Below are positions 8,229 to 17,100 of a stretch of 64,000 nucleotides of DNA, piece by piece. The notes beneath the pieces are model-generated. The model was not told the origin of the DNA, ran no database searches, and worked only from the letters and a program-made list of their open reading frames with translations. Source of the DNA: Chitinophaga tropicalis (GTDB lineage Bacteria > Bacteroidota > Bacteroidia > Chitinophagales > Chitinophagaceae); assembly GCF_009758205.1 (NCBI RefSeq), contig NZ_WRXN01000003.1, positions 434,001 through 498,000 on the forward strand, in the 5' to 3' direction. Position 1 is the stretch's first letter. The number at the start of each line of letters is the position of its first letter. The position numbers and the translations under genes are program-made.

Positions 8229-9158
8229 TTAAGGAATGATCTTATTATTTATCCTGTAGTCTTTAGGAGAAAGTCCTGTATGTCTTTTAAAGAATTTTCC
8301 GAAAAAAGACTGGTCGCTGAAATTCAGGGATTCCGCTACCTGTGCAATGCTTAGCCTGGGATTGTCCAGCAGCAGCTTTGCTTCAACTATGACAAAGCTA
8401 TCTATCATTTCACCGGCGCTTTTTCCTGTTATCTCTTTTACAGTTTCTGTAAGGTATTTGGGTGATACATATAGCTGTTCTGCATACTGGGTTACATTTC
8501 GTTGGTGCGTAAACTGCAGTTGTACCAGGTTGGTGAAACTGATGACCAGTGATTCCTTACGTGGTGACAGCTGTGTGTCCTGTTTTGTATAGCGTTGTGC
8601 CAATGCTGCCAGTTCATACATTACTATGTAAAAGGAATGATAAACAAGTTCTTTCCCGAAGGGGTGAGCGATTGCTGCATCTGTTCTGTTTTCCAGTTCT
8701 GCAAAAAGCTGTACCATCATCTTCGCATCTTTCTGGCTCAGCGACCATAATGGTGAGTGCTTGCTGGAGAAATAATCCATGATCTCCATAAAATTGTCCG
8801 GAAAACGTTGTTTGGACAGGAAATCTGGTGTGAAGGTCAGTGCTGCTATACGGGAGGATGGTTTGGCAGAAATAAATTGTTTAAGTGTATGTGCTGTGAT
8901 GAATAAGAGGTCGTTTGTTACGAGGTTATAATCTTTCAGATTCAGCCTGAATTCCATATTCCCTTCCATGACAAGTAAAATACAGAGAAAGTCACTACGG
9001 AAGTTGTCTTTCAGGTCATCGGATTCCAGGACCTGGATGTTTGTGCCTACGGCAAACCCTTCGAAGGATGGTTTCAAATCAACCTCCTTCATCAGCATGA
9101 AATCTTCATGCTTAAAATATTTTCCCTGTGTTTTTCTCGCAGACATACTTACAATCAT
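8229..9158 (-). CDS. AraC-family transcriptional regulator of the efflux operon
   Basis: A 309-residue protein with an N-terminal cupin-like sensor region (about 20-180; DDLKDNFRSDFLCILLVMEGNMEFRL pattern) and a C-terminal pair of helix-turn-helix motifs (about 215-305; YAEQLYVSPKYLTETVKE, then IAQVAESLNFSDQSFFGKFF and the GLSPKDYR end). Met5 (9146) is an alternative start. It lies directly upstream of, and on the same strand as, the RND operon, and both have the same 39-bp element upstream. It therefore probably controls the pump and itself, perhaps on binding a drug. Role inferred from context. Confidence 0.85.
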   Translation of the reverse strand: MIVSMSARKTQGKYFKHEDFMLMKEVDLKPSFEGFAVGTNIQVLESDDLKDNFRSDFLCILLVMEGNMEFRLNLKDYNLVTNDLLFITAHTLKQFISAKPSSRIAALTFTPDFLSKQRFPDNFMEIMDYFSSKHSPLWSLSQKDAKMMVQLFAELENRTDAAIAHPFGKELVYHSFYIVMYELAALAQRYTKQDTQLSPRKESLVISFTNLVQLQFTHQRNVTQYAEQLYVSPKYLTETVKEITGKSAGEMIDSFVIVEAKLLLDNPRLSIAQVAESLNFSDQSFFGKFFKRHTGLSPKDYRINNKIIP

Positions 9159-9215
9159 TTGCGGGATCAGCAGATTTATTGAATATAGCGTTAAAGTGTT
9201 GATCCTGATTGATTA

Positions 9216-9223
9216 CAAATGTA
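9216..9223 (-). promoter_or_regulatory. -7 element of the araC-type gene
   Basis: Minus strand TACATTTG, a full match to TAnnTTTG, 57 nt upstream of the first ATG. A TTTG lies 25 bp further up, longer than the usual 19-21 bp, so activation from the adjacent 39-bp element is plausible. Confidence 0.45.
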
Positions 9224-9251
9224 AAGATCAGCTGATTATGGTTAATACCAA

Positions 9252-9290
9252 AGGTTGATAAGTCGGCAACATTGGTCAGAAAGTCGGTTT
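9252..9290 (-). promoter_or_regulatory. 39-bp operator-like element before the araC-type gene (copy 2)
   Basis: Second copy of the element described at 8089-8127, with the same two half-sites 21 bp apart. It sits 28 bp upstream of the -7 element of the regulator gene and touches the stop codon of the MFS gene by one base. Confidence 0.6.
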
Positions 9291-10828
9291 TAGTGGTCGG
9301 ACAGGATAACCTGGACTTTCCCGGCTTTTCCCTTTGAGGCCAGCAGCAGTAAGGGGAGGGAGCAGAGGAAGACAAGCCCTATCAGCAGGTAGGCATCGTC
9401 AAAGCTGAGCAGGTTGGACTGCCGGGTTATCCCTGCATCTATCAATCCCAGGGCTTTTTTCTTTGCGTCCAGTATTGTGGCGCCTTTGGCGGCAAAGTAC
9501 TGGGTATAGTCTGCCAGTCGCCGGGTGGCTATGGGATTATCCGGGGTGATATTGGCTACGAGGTCTGAGCGGTGGACGGCGTTCCGCTGGGCGAGGTAGG
9601 TATTTACGATAGCTACGCCGAAAGAGCCACCCAGCTGCCGCATCATATTGTTGAGGGCTGCCCCCTGGGGGATGTCCTGGGGAGAGAGGGAGGATACTCC
9701 GAGGGCTGTCAGCGGCACTGTTACCATTGCCAGTCCTACGCCTCTCCAGATCAGTGAAGTGGTCAGGTCTGAGGCGCCGGCGTCGAGATTGTACCCGGAC
9801 ATTTGCCAGCTGAAGAGCACAAACAGCAGCATACCTGTGGTAATGATCACTACCGGCGATACTCCCCGTTGCAGGAGGCGGGCGGAGATGATCAGGCCAC
9901 CGATGGCCAGTATGGCCCCTGGTAGTAGCAGTAATCCTGTCTGGGTGGGAGTGAAGTTCAGCAGTCTTTGTGCAAATACGGGCGTGAGGAAAACGGAGCT
10001 GAAGAGGCCTACGCCGGAAACGAAGGTAAGTATGGCTGCGAGGCTGAGGTTCCGGTTTTTCAGTACCCGGAGGTTTACGGCCGGGGTGGAGGTGGTCAGT
10101 TCCCACCAGATGAAGAGCAGTAAGCCAAAGAAGGCTGTTACACTGAGTGCTACGATGTATCCGGCCTCGAACCAGTCGTCAGCTTCCCCTCTTTCCAGTA
10201 CTGTTTGCAGGGATCCGATGCCTATTGCCAGCAGGAAGATGCCTGGCCAGTCTATCCGGGCGCTCTTTGGTTTATCTGCCGGTTCCGGTAACAATATGTA
10301 ACAGAGAAAGGCTACAATGATGCCGATGGGTACGTTGATGTAAAAGATCCAGGGCCAGGAGTAGTTCTCTGTGATGAAGCCGCCTAATGTGGGGCCTATT
10401 GTGGGACCGACAAATACGCCAATACCGAAAAGGGCGCTGGCGGCCGCCTGTTTTTCTTTAGGGAATAATTCAAATACTATGACCTGGGAGATGGAGAGCA
10501 ATGCTCCTCCGCCAATGCCCTGCAGGAAGCGGAAGACTACCAGTGTCCAGATGTTTGTGGCTTGTCCGCACATCAGTGAAAAGAAGGTGAATGCCACGAC
10601 GGAGCCGATATAGTAGTTACGGCGGCCCAGTTTATTGGCCAGGAAGCTGGTAAGCGGGATGATGATCACGTTGGCAATGGCATAGGCTGTGATGACCCAG
10701 GAGGTATCTTCCAGTGTAGCGCCGAGGTTACCGCTCATGTGCGACAGAGCTACGTTGACGATGGAAGTATCGATCAGTTCCATTATTGCGGCAGCAATAA
10801 CGGTTATCAGCAAGAGTGTTCTTTTCAT
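9290..10828 (-). CDS. MFS transporter, DHA2 (EmrB/QacA) drug:H+ antiporter family
   Basis: A 512-residue inner-membrane protein, the length of 14-helix DHA2 exporters. TM1 carries the family motif IMELIDTSIVNVALSHM. Motif A is FLANKLGRRNYYIG between TM2 and TM3, and motif C is GIGVFVGPTIGPTLGG in TM5. It exports lipophilic compounds using the proton gradient. The ATG at 10828 (MKRTLLL) is chosen; the upstream in-frame start lies inside the operator palindrome. It is the last gene of the TetR-SDR-MFS group and has its own promoter/operator. Confidence 0.9.
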   Translation of the reverse strand: MKRTLLLITVIAAAIMELIDTSIVNVALSHMSGNLGATLEDTSWVITAYAIANVIIIPLTSFLANKLGRRNYYIGSVVAFTFFSLMCGQATNIWTLVVFRFLQGIGGGALLSISQVIVFELFPKEKQAAASALFGIGVFVGPTIGPTLGGFITENYSWPWIFYINVPIGIIVAFLCYILLPEPADKPKSARIDWPGIFLLAIGIGSLQTVLERGEADDWFEAGYIVALSVTAFFGLLLFIWWELTTSTPAVNLRVLKNRNLSLAAILTFVSGVGLFSSVFLTPVFAQRLLNFTPTQTGLLLLPGAILAIGGLIISARLLQRGVSPVVIITTGMLLFVLFSWQMSGYNLDAGASDLTTSLIWRGVGLAMVTVPLTALGVSSLSPQDIPQGAALNNMMRQLGGSFGVAIVNTYLAQRNAVHRSDLVANITPDNPIATRRLADYTQYFAAKGATILDAKKKALGLIDAGITRQSNLLSFDDAYLLIGLVFLCSLPLLLLASKGKAGKVQVILSDH

Positions 10829-10846
10829 GACAGAGAAATAAAAGGC

Positions 10847-10880
10847 GATCATTATTATACCGACCGGTATAATAATGATC
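10847..10880 (-). promoter_or_regulatory. TetR-type operator before the MFS gene (34-bp palindrome)
   Basis: A 34-bp palindrome with two perfect 16-bp arms around the core ATACCGACCGGTAT; only the central two bases do not pair. On the minus strand TATAATAA (10852-10859) lies at the -7 position, with TTCG 20 bp upstream, so the core fills the promoter spacer. The same core is found before the SDR gene and before tetR itself. Confidence 0.75.
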
Positions 10881-10896
10881 GAAAAAATAGTGCTTC

Positions 10897-11637
10897 TTAT
10901 TCGTTGGTGTTAAGAACTTTCAGGGCGTCTGCAGGGGAGGAGAGGAAGAGTTGATAGAATGCTGCGGTGTCTCCTACATGTATTTCGTAATGGTCTTTTT
11001 CCAGAGCGTTTACTAACTCATCGGCTACTGCGGATGGCGGGATGCCTTTGCTGCCGCCTATTGCCTGGGAGAAATCTGTGTTCACCAGTGGGGGCATCAG
11101 TTCAAATACTTTCACGGATGTGTTGGAGAGTGTAAAGCGTAATGCCTGTGTGTAGGAGTGTAATGCCGCTTTGCTGGCGGAATAACCTGGCAGTACGTGG
11201 TTTGGAACAAAAGATACGATAGAGGAAACATTCACGATAGCGGCTTCCTGCTGTTTTTCCAGCAGGGGAAGGAGAAGCTCATTCAGCCTGATGATGGAAA
11301 GATAGTTTGTATGTATTTCTCCGGCTGCTTTTTCAAATGCGCCGGTCCTTTCTGCCAGGTTGTGAATGGCTGCGGCCCCTGCGTTGTTGATGACCAGATT
11401 CAGTGAAGGAAAGTCTTTATTCAGCGTTGCTACGAGGGAGCGTACATCTTCTTCTTTTGAAACATCGGATACTATAGCGGTTACATTTTTCAGTTGTGCT
11501 GCTGCTTTTTGTAAACGTTCAGTGTTCCTGCCGGTAATGATGACATGATTACCTTTTTCTGTGAGTTGTTTTGCTATTTCGTAGCCGATACCTGCGCTGC
11601 CGCCTGTTACCAGGACAGTATTGTTACTTGTTTTCAT
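10897..11637 (-). CDS. SDR-family oxidoreductase (DltE-like)
   Basis: A 246-residue short-chain dehydrogenase: VLVTGGSAGIGYEIA glycine motif near residue 9, GRNTERL NADP-type strand end, NNAG motif, Ser in NVSSIVSF and YSASK catalytic Tyr/Lys. It is most like the DltE-named SDRs of Bacteroidota; the substrate is unknown. The ATG at 11637 (MKTSNNTVLV) is chosen, because an upstream in-frame start would run through the operator. It lies between the TetR and MFS genes, and its own operator suggests that all three respond to the same inducer, with the SDR perhaps reducing a reactive carbonyl compound. Confidence 0.85.
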   Translation of the reverse strand: MKTSNNTVLVTGGSAGIGYEIAKQLTEKGNHVIITGRNTERLQKAAAQLKNVTAIVSDVSKEEDVRSLVATLNKDFPSLNLVINNAGAAAIHNLAERTGAFEKAAGEIHTNYLSIIRLNELLLPLLEKQQEAAIVNVSSIVSFVPNHVLPGYSASKAALHSYTQALRFTLSNTSVKVFELMPPLVNTDFSQAIGGSKGIPPSAVADELVNALEKDHYEIHVGDTAAFYQLFLSSPADALKVLNTNE

Positions 11638-11654
11638 TTTATTTCTGTTTTTAA

Positions 11655-11686
11655 TTATTATACCGATCGGTATATTTATGGTCAAA
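11655..11686 (-). promoter_or_regulatory. Promoter and TetR-type operator before the SDR gene
   Basis: The perfect 14-bp palindrome ATACCGATCGGTAT lies at 11660-11673. On the minus strand TTTG (11683-11686) is followed by exactly 20 bp and TATAATAA (11655-11662), so the operator lies within the spacer and -7 region, where bound repressor would block RNA polymerase. Confidence 0.7.
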
Positions 11687-11693
11687 AAAATAG

Positions 11694-12278
11694 TTATAAT
11701 GCGTCTATATATTTTCTTGCTGCTTCCATTACGCTTCTGCCATAGCTGAATTTTCCTGTGACCATGCTGACCATGATGGCGCCTTCTGTCATGGAGATGA
11801 GTGTGAGGGCTACCTGTTCAGGATCAGTATTGGCGGAGATCTCTTTGTTATGGATGCCTTCTTTCAGGAGCTCTGTTACTTTTTTCTTCCAGTTTTCGAT
11901 AGCATCGGCCACCCGTTCTTTTAACCGGGGATGGGTATCGTCTGCTTCTGTTGCTGTGTTGAGAATGGGGCATCCTCCTATGGGCATTTTGGCCAGTATT
12001 GCCTGGTCGAAAATGTAGGTGCGTACTTTCAGCTTCTCTTTTATGGAAGAGAGCTTATCCATTTGTTCCTTCTTTATTGCATTGAGTTTGGCCAGGTTAT
12101 AGTCAAAACAGGCCAGCGCCACTTCATCTTTATTGCTGAAATTACCGTAGATGCTGCCTTTGGTCAGGCCGGTAGCCTCTGTCATGTCTGTGAGGGAAGT
12201 GCCGGCGTATCCTTTCGTATTAAAGATAGGCGCCGTCTTCTCTATAATAAACTGCCTTGTCTTTTCTGCCTTGCTCAT
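11694..12278 (-). CDS. TetR/AcrR-family transcriptional repressor
   Basis: A 194-residue protein. The N-terminal helix-turn-helix is complete (KTRQFIIEKTAPIFNTKGY then TSLTDMTEATGLTKGSIYGNF, residues about 7-50), and the rest is the helical ligand-binding domain (a TetR_C_33-like region with EADDTHPRLKERV). Start at 12278 (MSKAEKTR). It is 57 nt upstream of the SDR gene. Its promoter has the same palindrome as the SDR and MFS promoters, so it very likely represses all three genes and itself. Confidence 0.88.
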   Translation of the reverse strand: MSKAEKTRQFIIEKTAPIFNTKGYAGTSLTDMTEATGLTKGSIYGNFSNKDEVALACFDYNLAKLNAIKKEQMDKLSSIKEKLKVRTYIFDQAILAKMPIGGCPILNTATEADDTHPRLKERVADAIENWKKKVTELLKEGIHNKEISANTDPEQVALTLISMTEGAIMVSMVTGKFSYGRSVMEAARKYIDAL

Positions 12279-12299
12279 AACACTTTCATTAAGACAGAA

Positions 12300-12331
12300 C
12301 AAAAATATACCGATTGGTATTATTTACCAAA
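12300..12331 (-). promoter_or_regulatory. Promoter and autoregulatory operator of the tetR-type gene
   Basis: On the minus strand TTTG (12328-12331), a 20-bp spacer, then TATTTTTG (12300-12307): a full match to the Bacteroidota consensus. The imperfect palindrome ATACCGATTGGTAT (12307-12320) lies in the spacer and is the third copy of the shared operator core. Confidence 0.75.
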
Positions 12332-12405
12332 TATTTTTTCCGGAACATAGTTGCAATCTTTTCCCTTCGAAAAAAAAGCATAATCCTTTACCTTTACGCC
12401 GGTAA

Positions 12406-12693
12406 ATGAAAATATTCACTTTCATACTATCCATTTACGTACTGCTTATAACAGTCATTCCCTGCTGCAGCTTTGATAACTGTGCGGCAGATCAGCCTGT
12501 ATCCAGGCATGAAGAGCCTAAGGGCGTCTGCTCTCCGTTTTTCAGTTGTCATAACTGCTCTGTGCCTGTGGTGCTGGAGAAAACGGTGCAGGTAGAGCCA
12601 GCGACAGAAACAACATCTCCGCGATACAGGGAATATATAGAGACCTACCTTCCCGGCTACACTGCTACGTGCTGGAACCCTCCCAAAGCCTGA
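12406..12693 (+). CDS. Small Cys-rich exported protein, DUF6660-like
   Basis: A 95-residue protein with an N-terminal signal (MKIFTFILSIYVLLITVIPCCS) and Cys pairs (CCSFDNC, CSPFFSCHNC), ending in a CW-Pro-Pro segment. Small Cys-rich proteins of this kind (DUF6660) are often encoded just before CusA/CzcA pumps in Bacteroidota, as here, with a 42-nt gap. The Cys residues could bind metal in the periplasm or outer membrane. Family name from memory of the pattern; function not known. It is divergent from the tetR-type gene, and no clear promoter match was found in the 127-bp space. Confidence 0.7.
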   Translation: MKIFTFILSIYVLLITVIPCCSFDNCAADQPVSRHEEPKGVCSPFFSCHNCSVPVVLEKTVQVEPATETTSPRYREYIETYLPGYTATCWNPPKA

Positions 12694-12735
12694 TCCGGCA
12701 TCAGAAAATCTTTATTTTAAATTTAATTCAACCGC

Positions 12736-15700
12736 ATGCTCGATAAAATTATCCGTTTTTCCATCCGGAATAAACTGATTATAGTCTTATTTGTCATCGG
12801 GCTGATCGGATGGGGGGCCTGGTCTGTTACCCGGCTTCCTATAGACGCGTTGCCCGATATCACGAACAACCAGGTGCAGATCGTTACTACTGCACCATCC
12901 CAGGCCGCACAGGATATAGAGCGGCTGGTAACTTTCCCGGTAGAGCAATCTGTTGCTACTATTCCGGGCATCACTGAGGTGCGCTCTTTTTCCCGTTTCG
13001 GATTGAGTGTGGTCACTGTTGTATTCAGTGAAGAAACAGATGTTTACTGGGCCCGGCAGCAGGTCAACGAACGGTTGTTACTCGTAAAGGGCCAGATACC
13101 TCCGGGTATTGGCGGCCCGGAGCTGGCGCCTGTCACTACCGGCCTGGGGGAGATCTACCAGTATGTGGTACATACCAAACCCGGCTACGAGAAGAAATAC
13201 AATGCCATGGAGCTGAGAAGCATCCAGGACTGGATTATCCGCCGGCAGTTACTGGGAGTGGAGGGGGTAGCAGATGTAAGCAGTTTTGGGGGATATCTCA
13301 AGCAATATGAAATAGCGCTGGACCCGGAAAAGCTGCGTAGTATGAACCTCAGCATCACAGAGGTATTTACGGCGCTGGAGAAGAATAACCAGAACACCGG
13401 CGGAGCTTATATAGACAGAAGGCCTAACGCATGGTTTATACGTAGTGAGGGGCTTATAAACAGCCTGGATGATATAGGCAACATTGTTGTCAGGACAGGC
13501 AGTAATGGCATTCCGGTACTGATCAGCAATATTGGTAAAGTGGGTTTCGGCAATGCTATCCGCTATGGTGCAATGACCCGTAATACAGAAGGGGAAAGGG
13601 TAGGAGCTATTGTGATGATGCTGAAAGGCGCTAATTCATCTGCCGTGATAAGGAATGTAAAGGAACGTATCCGGCAGATAGAGGGGATGTTGCCGGAAGG
13701 GGTACTGATAGAGCCTTTCCTGGACAGGACCAAGCTGGTTAAGAATGCTGTGGAGACGGTAACCCGTAACCTGGCAGAGGGTGCGCTGATAGTGATCTTT
13801 GTACTGGTGTTATTGTTAGGCAACCTTCGCGCGGGCCTGATAGTGGCTTCCGTTATTCCGCTGGCCATGCTTTTTGCTGTTTGTATGATGCGGCTGTTCA
13901 ATGTATCAGGTAACCTGATGAGCCTTGGAGCCATTGACTTTGGCCTGATCGTGGATGGCGCCGTTATTATTGTGGAAGCCACCATGCATCACCTGGGGTT
14001 GCGCAATCCGGGTAACAGGCTTACACAGGCAGAAATGGATGAAGAAGTATATACCTCTGCCAGCCGTATAAGAACTTCAGCTGCCTTCGGGGAAATGATC
14101 ATATTGATCGTTTATCTGCCCATTCTGGCCCTTGCCGGGGTAGAAGGCAAGATGTTCCGCCCGATGGCGCAGACCGTGGCATTTGCCATCTCAGGGGCAT
14201 TTATTCTTTCGCTTACTTATGTACCGATGATGAGTGCATTGTTCCTGAGTAAGCAGATGAGTCACCGGCGTACATGGTCTGACAGGATCATGGATGTATT
14301 ACACCGTATATATGCCAGGGCATTGAATGTTGCTTTGCGGTTTAAAAGGACAGTGGTGCTGGGGTCTGTATTATTGCTGGCGGGTGGGTTATTTCTCTTT
14401 TCTACATTGGGAGCGGAGTTCATTCCATCGCTCGATGAAGGCGACTTTGCCGTTGAAACACGCCTTCTTACCGGCAGCAGCCTGAGTGAAACGATAGATA
14501 TTGCCAATAAGGCCGCGGGAATAATGCTGAAGGAGTTTCCTGATGAAGTAAAGGAAGTAGTAGGAAAGATAGGTAGTGGTGAGATACCTACAGACCCTAT
14601 GCCGGTAGAAGCCTGTGATCTTATTGTCAGCCTGAAAGACCGCTCGGAATGGACAAAGGCGACAGACAAAGATGAACTGGCGGAGAAGATGACAAAGGCG
14701 CTGGAGGATATTCCCGGGGTTACTTTCGGCTTCCAGCAACCTATACAGATGCGTTTTAATGAGCTGATGACAGGTGCGCGCCAGGACGTAGTGGTAAAGG
14801 TGTATGGGGAAGACCTGGACAAACTGGCGGAGTACGCTCACCGTATAGGCGGGATAGTTGGTACTATCAAGGGGGCGAGTGACCTGTACATTGAGCAGAT
14901 GACAGGTTTGCCGCAGATCATTGTACAATATCACCGTGACCAGATCGCGAAATTCGGCCTGAATATAGAAGACATCAATACTGTGATCAATACGGCGTTT
15001 GCCGGTCAGCAGGCAGGTATAGTATACGAAGGAGAGAAGCGCTTTGACCTGGTAGTACGGCTGGACCAGCAGCACCGGCAGCAGGTAGAGGATGTGGAAG
15101 GGTTATATATCACCGCGCCTAATGGCAACCAGGTGCCGCTTACACAGGTGGCAGATGTGAGCCTGAAGACGGGCCCTAACCAGATACAGCGGGATGATGC
15201 CAAACGCCGTATTACCATTGGCTTTAACGTGCGTGGGCGGGATGTGGAAAGTATGGTCAATGAATTGCAGCAGAAGATTGACCGTAAGATGAAGATGGCC
15301 CCCGGGTATCATGTTACCTATGGTGGTGCTTTCCAGAACCTGCAGGAGGCCAGGTCAAGGTTGAAGATAGCTGTTCCTGTAGCTTTACTGCTCATCTTTG
15401 TATTATTATATTTCTCATTCGGCTCTGTTAAGCAGGGGCTTATCATCTATACCGCCATCCCGCTATCTGCTGTGGGAGGTATTGTTGCATTGTGGTTAAG
15501 AGGAATGCCTTTCAGTATTTCGGCGGCAGTAGGGTTTATTGCCCTATTTGGAGTAGCAGTGTTAAATGGTATAGTGCTGATAGCGGAATTTAACCGTTTA
15601 CGGAAAGAAGAAGGGTTGACCGATCTGACGGAGATAGTGCTGAAAGGTACTTATACCCGTTTGCGCCCTGTTATTATGACGGCTACTGTGGCATCCCTGG

Positions 15701-17088
15701 GCTTCCTGCCTATGGCGCTTTCGCAGGGCAGCGGGGCGGAAGTGCAGAAGCCACTGGCTACAGTAGTGATAGGCGGACTGATCACGGCCACTTTACTGAC
15801 CCTGCTGGTACTGCCCTGTATCTATATTCTTTCAGAAAAGATCACTTTCAGGAATCGTATGTCTAAAACACTGATCATTACAATTCTGCTGGCAGGCGTT
15901 TCTATGAGTAGTTATGCCCAGCAGCCGCTATCGCTGGAAGGTGTTATACAACAGGCCCTGCAGCAGAATAAAAGTGTGCAGGCGGCAGGAGCGGAGGTGG
16001 ATTATTACCGTCAGCTGAGAAGAACGGCGGGTGAGTTGCCCAAGACAGATCTCAGCCTGATGTACGGGCAATACAACAGTTATGTAAAGAACGATAATAA
16101 TCTTACCGTTACACAGAAAATACCTTTTCCTACGGTGTTCGGTACGCGGGCTTCTCTTTATGATGCGCAGCTGGAGGGGAGCCGTTTGCAACAGGCTGTA
16201 ACGAAACATGAGCTGGTATATGAGGTGAAGCAGCATTGGTACCAGTTGCAGTACCTTTATGCCTATCAGCAGCTGTTATTAGAGCAGGACAGTATCTACC
16301 AGCGGTTCTCAAAGGCGGCGGACCTGAAGTTCCGCACCGGGGAAACGGGATTGCTGGAGAAGACCTCCGCTGCTACGCGGCTGGCGGAGATACAGCATCT
16401 TTACCGGCAGAGCGGATCGGAAGAGCAGGTATTGCTGGCCGGGCTGCAAAGCCTGACGGGGACCCCTGTCCAGGTCATGAAAGAGCCGTTATTACCCCTG
16501 GATGCTCCTGTGCTGATAGATTCTTCGGCACTTCAGCAATTCCCGGCCTTGCAATGGCAGCGGCAGCAGGTAGTGATCCAGGAGAAACAGAAGAAGCTGG
16601 AAGCCAGCAGCCTGTTGCCTGATCTTTCTATCGGATATTTTAACCAGTCGTTGACGGGTACGGCGCTGAACAGTAGCGGAACTCCCCTGGCGAAAACGGA
16701 CGATCGCTTCCAGGGCTGGCATGTTGGTGTATCTGTGCCTCTCTGGTTCGGGCCTTTTAATGCCCGGGTAAAGGCGGCAGAGCAAAAGCGTAAACAGGCG
16801 GACCTTAGCTGGCAGCAGGCAGGAGTGATGTTGAATAGCCGCTGGCAGCAGGCGCGCGCCCAGTTTGCCCGTTATAAGAGCAGCCTGGATTATTATACGG
16901 AAACGGCTATGCCTAATGCTGTTCTGATAGAGAAACAGGCGCAGCTGGGATATGAGAAGGGCGATATCAGTTATACGGCTTATATCCTGAGCCTGCAGGA
17001 AGTATTCAGCATTCGCCAGGCATATTTACAGACCATCCGGGAATATAACAATGCGGTACTGCTGCTTCAACTGCTCAGTACACACTAA
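12736..17088 (+). CDS. CusA/CzcA-family heavy-metal RND pump fused to a TolC/CzcC-like outer-membrane factor
   Basis: A 1450-residue protein in two parts. Residues 1-1041 are a full RND metal pump: MLDKIIRFSIRNKLIIVLF start, RLPIDALPDITNNQVQI, and in TM4 DFGLIVDGAVIIVEATMHH, carrying the Asp/Asp/Glu relay of CzcA-type pumps. From residue 1042 (MSKTLIITILLAG...YAQQ, a signal-like segment) come about 409 residues of an OEP-type outer-membrane factor. The frame is open throughout. An internal start at 15859 could also give a separate outer-membrane factor. Metal not predictable; candidates are Cu/Ag, Co/Zn/Cd or Ni. In an operon with the Cys-rich protein and the adaptor. Confidence 0.9.
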   Translation: MLDKIIRFSIRNKLIIVLFVIGLIGWGAWSVTRLPIDALPDITNNQVQIVTTAPSQAAQDIERLVTFPVEQSVATIPGITEVRSFSRFGLSVVTVVFSEETDVYWARQQVNERLLLVKGQIPPGIGGPELAPVTTGLGEIYQYVVHTKPGYEKKYNAMELRSIQDWIIRRQLLGVEGVADVSSFGGYLKQYEIALDPEKLRSMNLSITEVFTALEKNNQNTGGAYIDRRPNAWFIRSEGLINSLDDIGNIVVRTGSNGIPVLISNIGKVGFGNAIRYGAMTRNTEGERVGAIVMMLKGANSSAVIRNVKERIRQIEGMLPEGVLIEPFLDRTKLVKNAVETVTRNLAEGALIVIFVLVLLLGNLRAGLIVASVIPLAMLFAVCMMRLFNVSGNLMSLGAIDFGLIVDGAVIIVEATMHHLGLRNPGNRLTQAEMDEEVYTSASRIRTSAAFGEMIILIVYLPILALAGVEGKMFRPMAQTVAFAISGAFILSLTYVPMMSALFLSKQMSHRRTWSDRIMDVLHRIYARALNVALRFKRTVVLGSVLLLAGGLFLFSTLGAEFIPSLDEGDFAVETRLLTGSSLSETIDIANKAAGIMLKEFPDEVKEVVGKIGSGEIPTDPMPVEACDLIVSLKDRSEWTKATDKDELAEKMTKALEDIPGVTFGFQQPIQMRFNELMTGARQDVVVKVYGEDLDKLAEYAHRIGGIVGTIKGASDLYIEQMTGLPQIIVQYHRDQIAKFGLNIEDINTVINTAFAGQQAGIVYEGEKRFDLVVRLDQQHRQQVEDVEGLYITAPNGNQVPLTQVADVSLKTGPNQIQRDDAKRRITIGFNVRGRDVESMVNELQQKIDRKMKMAPGYHVTYGGAFQNLQEARSRLKIAVPVALLLIFVLLYFSFGSVKQGLIIYTAIPLSAVGGIVALWLRGMPFSISAAVGFIALFGVAVLNGIVLIAEFNRLRKEEGLTDLTEIVLKGTYTRLRPVIMTATVASLGFLPMALSQGSGAEVQKPLATVVIGGLITATLLTLLVLPCIYILSEKITFRNRMSKTLIITILLAGVSMSSYAQQPLSLEGVIQQALQQNKSVQAAGAEVDYYRQLRRTAGELPKTDLSLMYGQYNSYVKNDNNLTVTQKIPFPTVFGTRASLYDAQLEGSRLQQAVTKHELVYEVKQHWYQLQYLYAYQQLLLEQDSIYQRFSKAADLKFRTGETGLLEKTSAATRLAEIQHLYRQSGSEEQVLLAGLQSLTGTPVQVMKEPLLPLDAPVLIDSSALQQFPALQWQRQQVVIQEKQKKLEASSLLPDLSIGYFNQSLTGTALNSSGTPLAKTDDRFQGWHVGVSVPLWFGPFNARVKAAEQKRKQADLSWQQAGVMLNSRWQQARAQFARYKSSLDYYTETAMPNAVLIEKQAQLGYEKGDISYTAYILSLQEVFSIRQAYLQTIREYNNAVLLLQLLSTH

Positions 17089-17100
17089 ACAAAGTATTTT

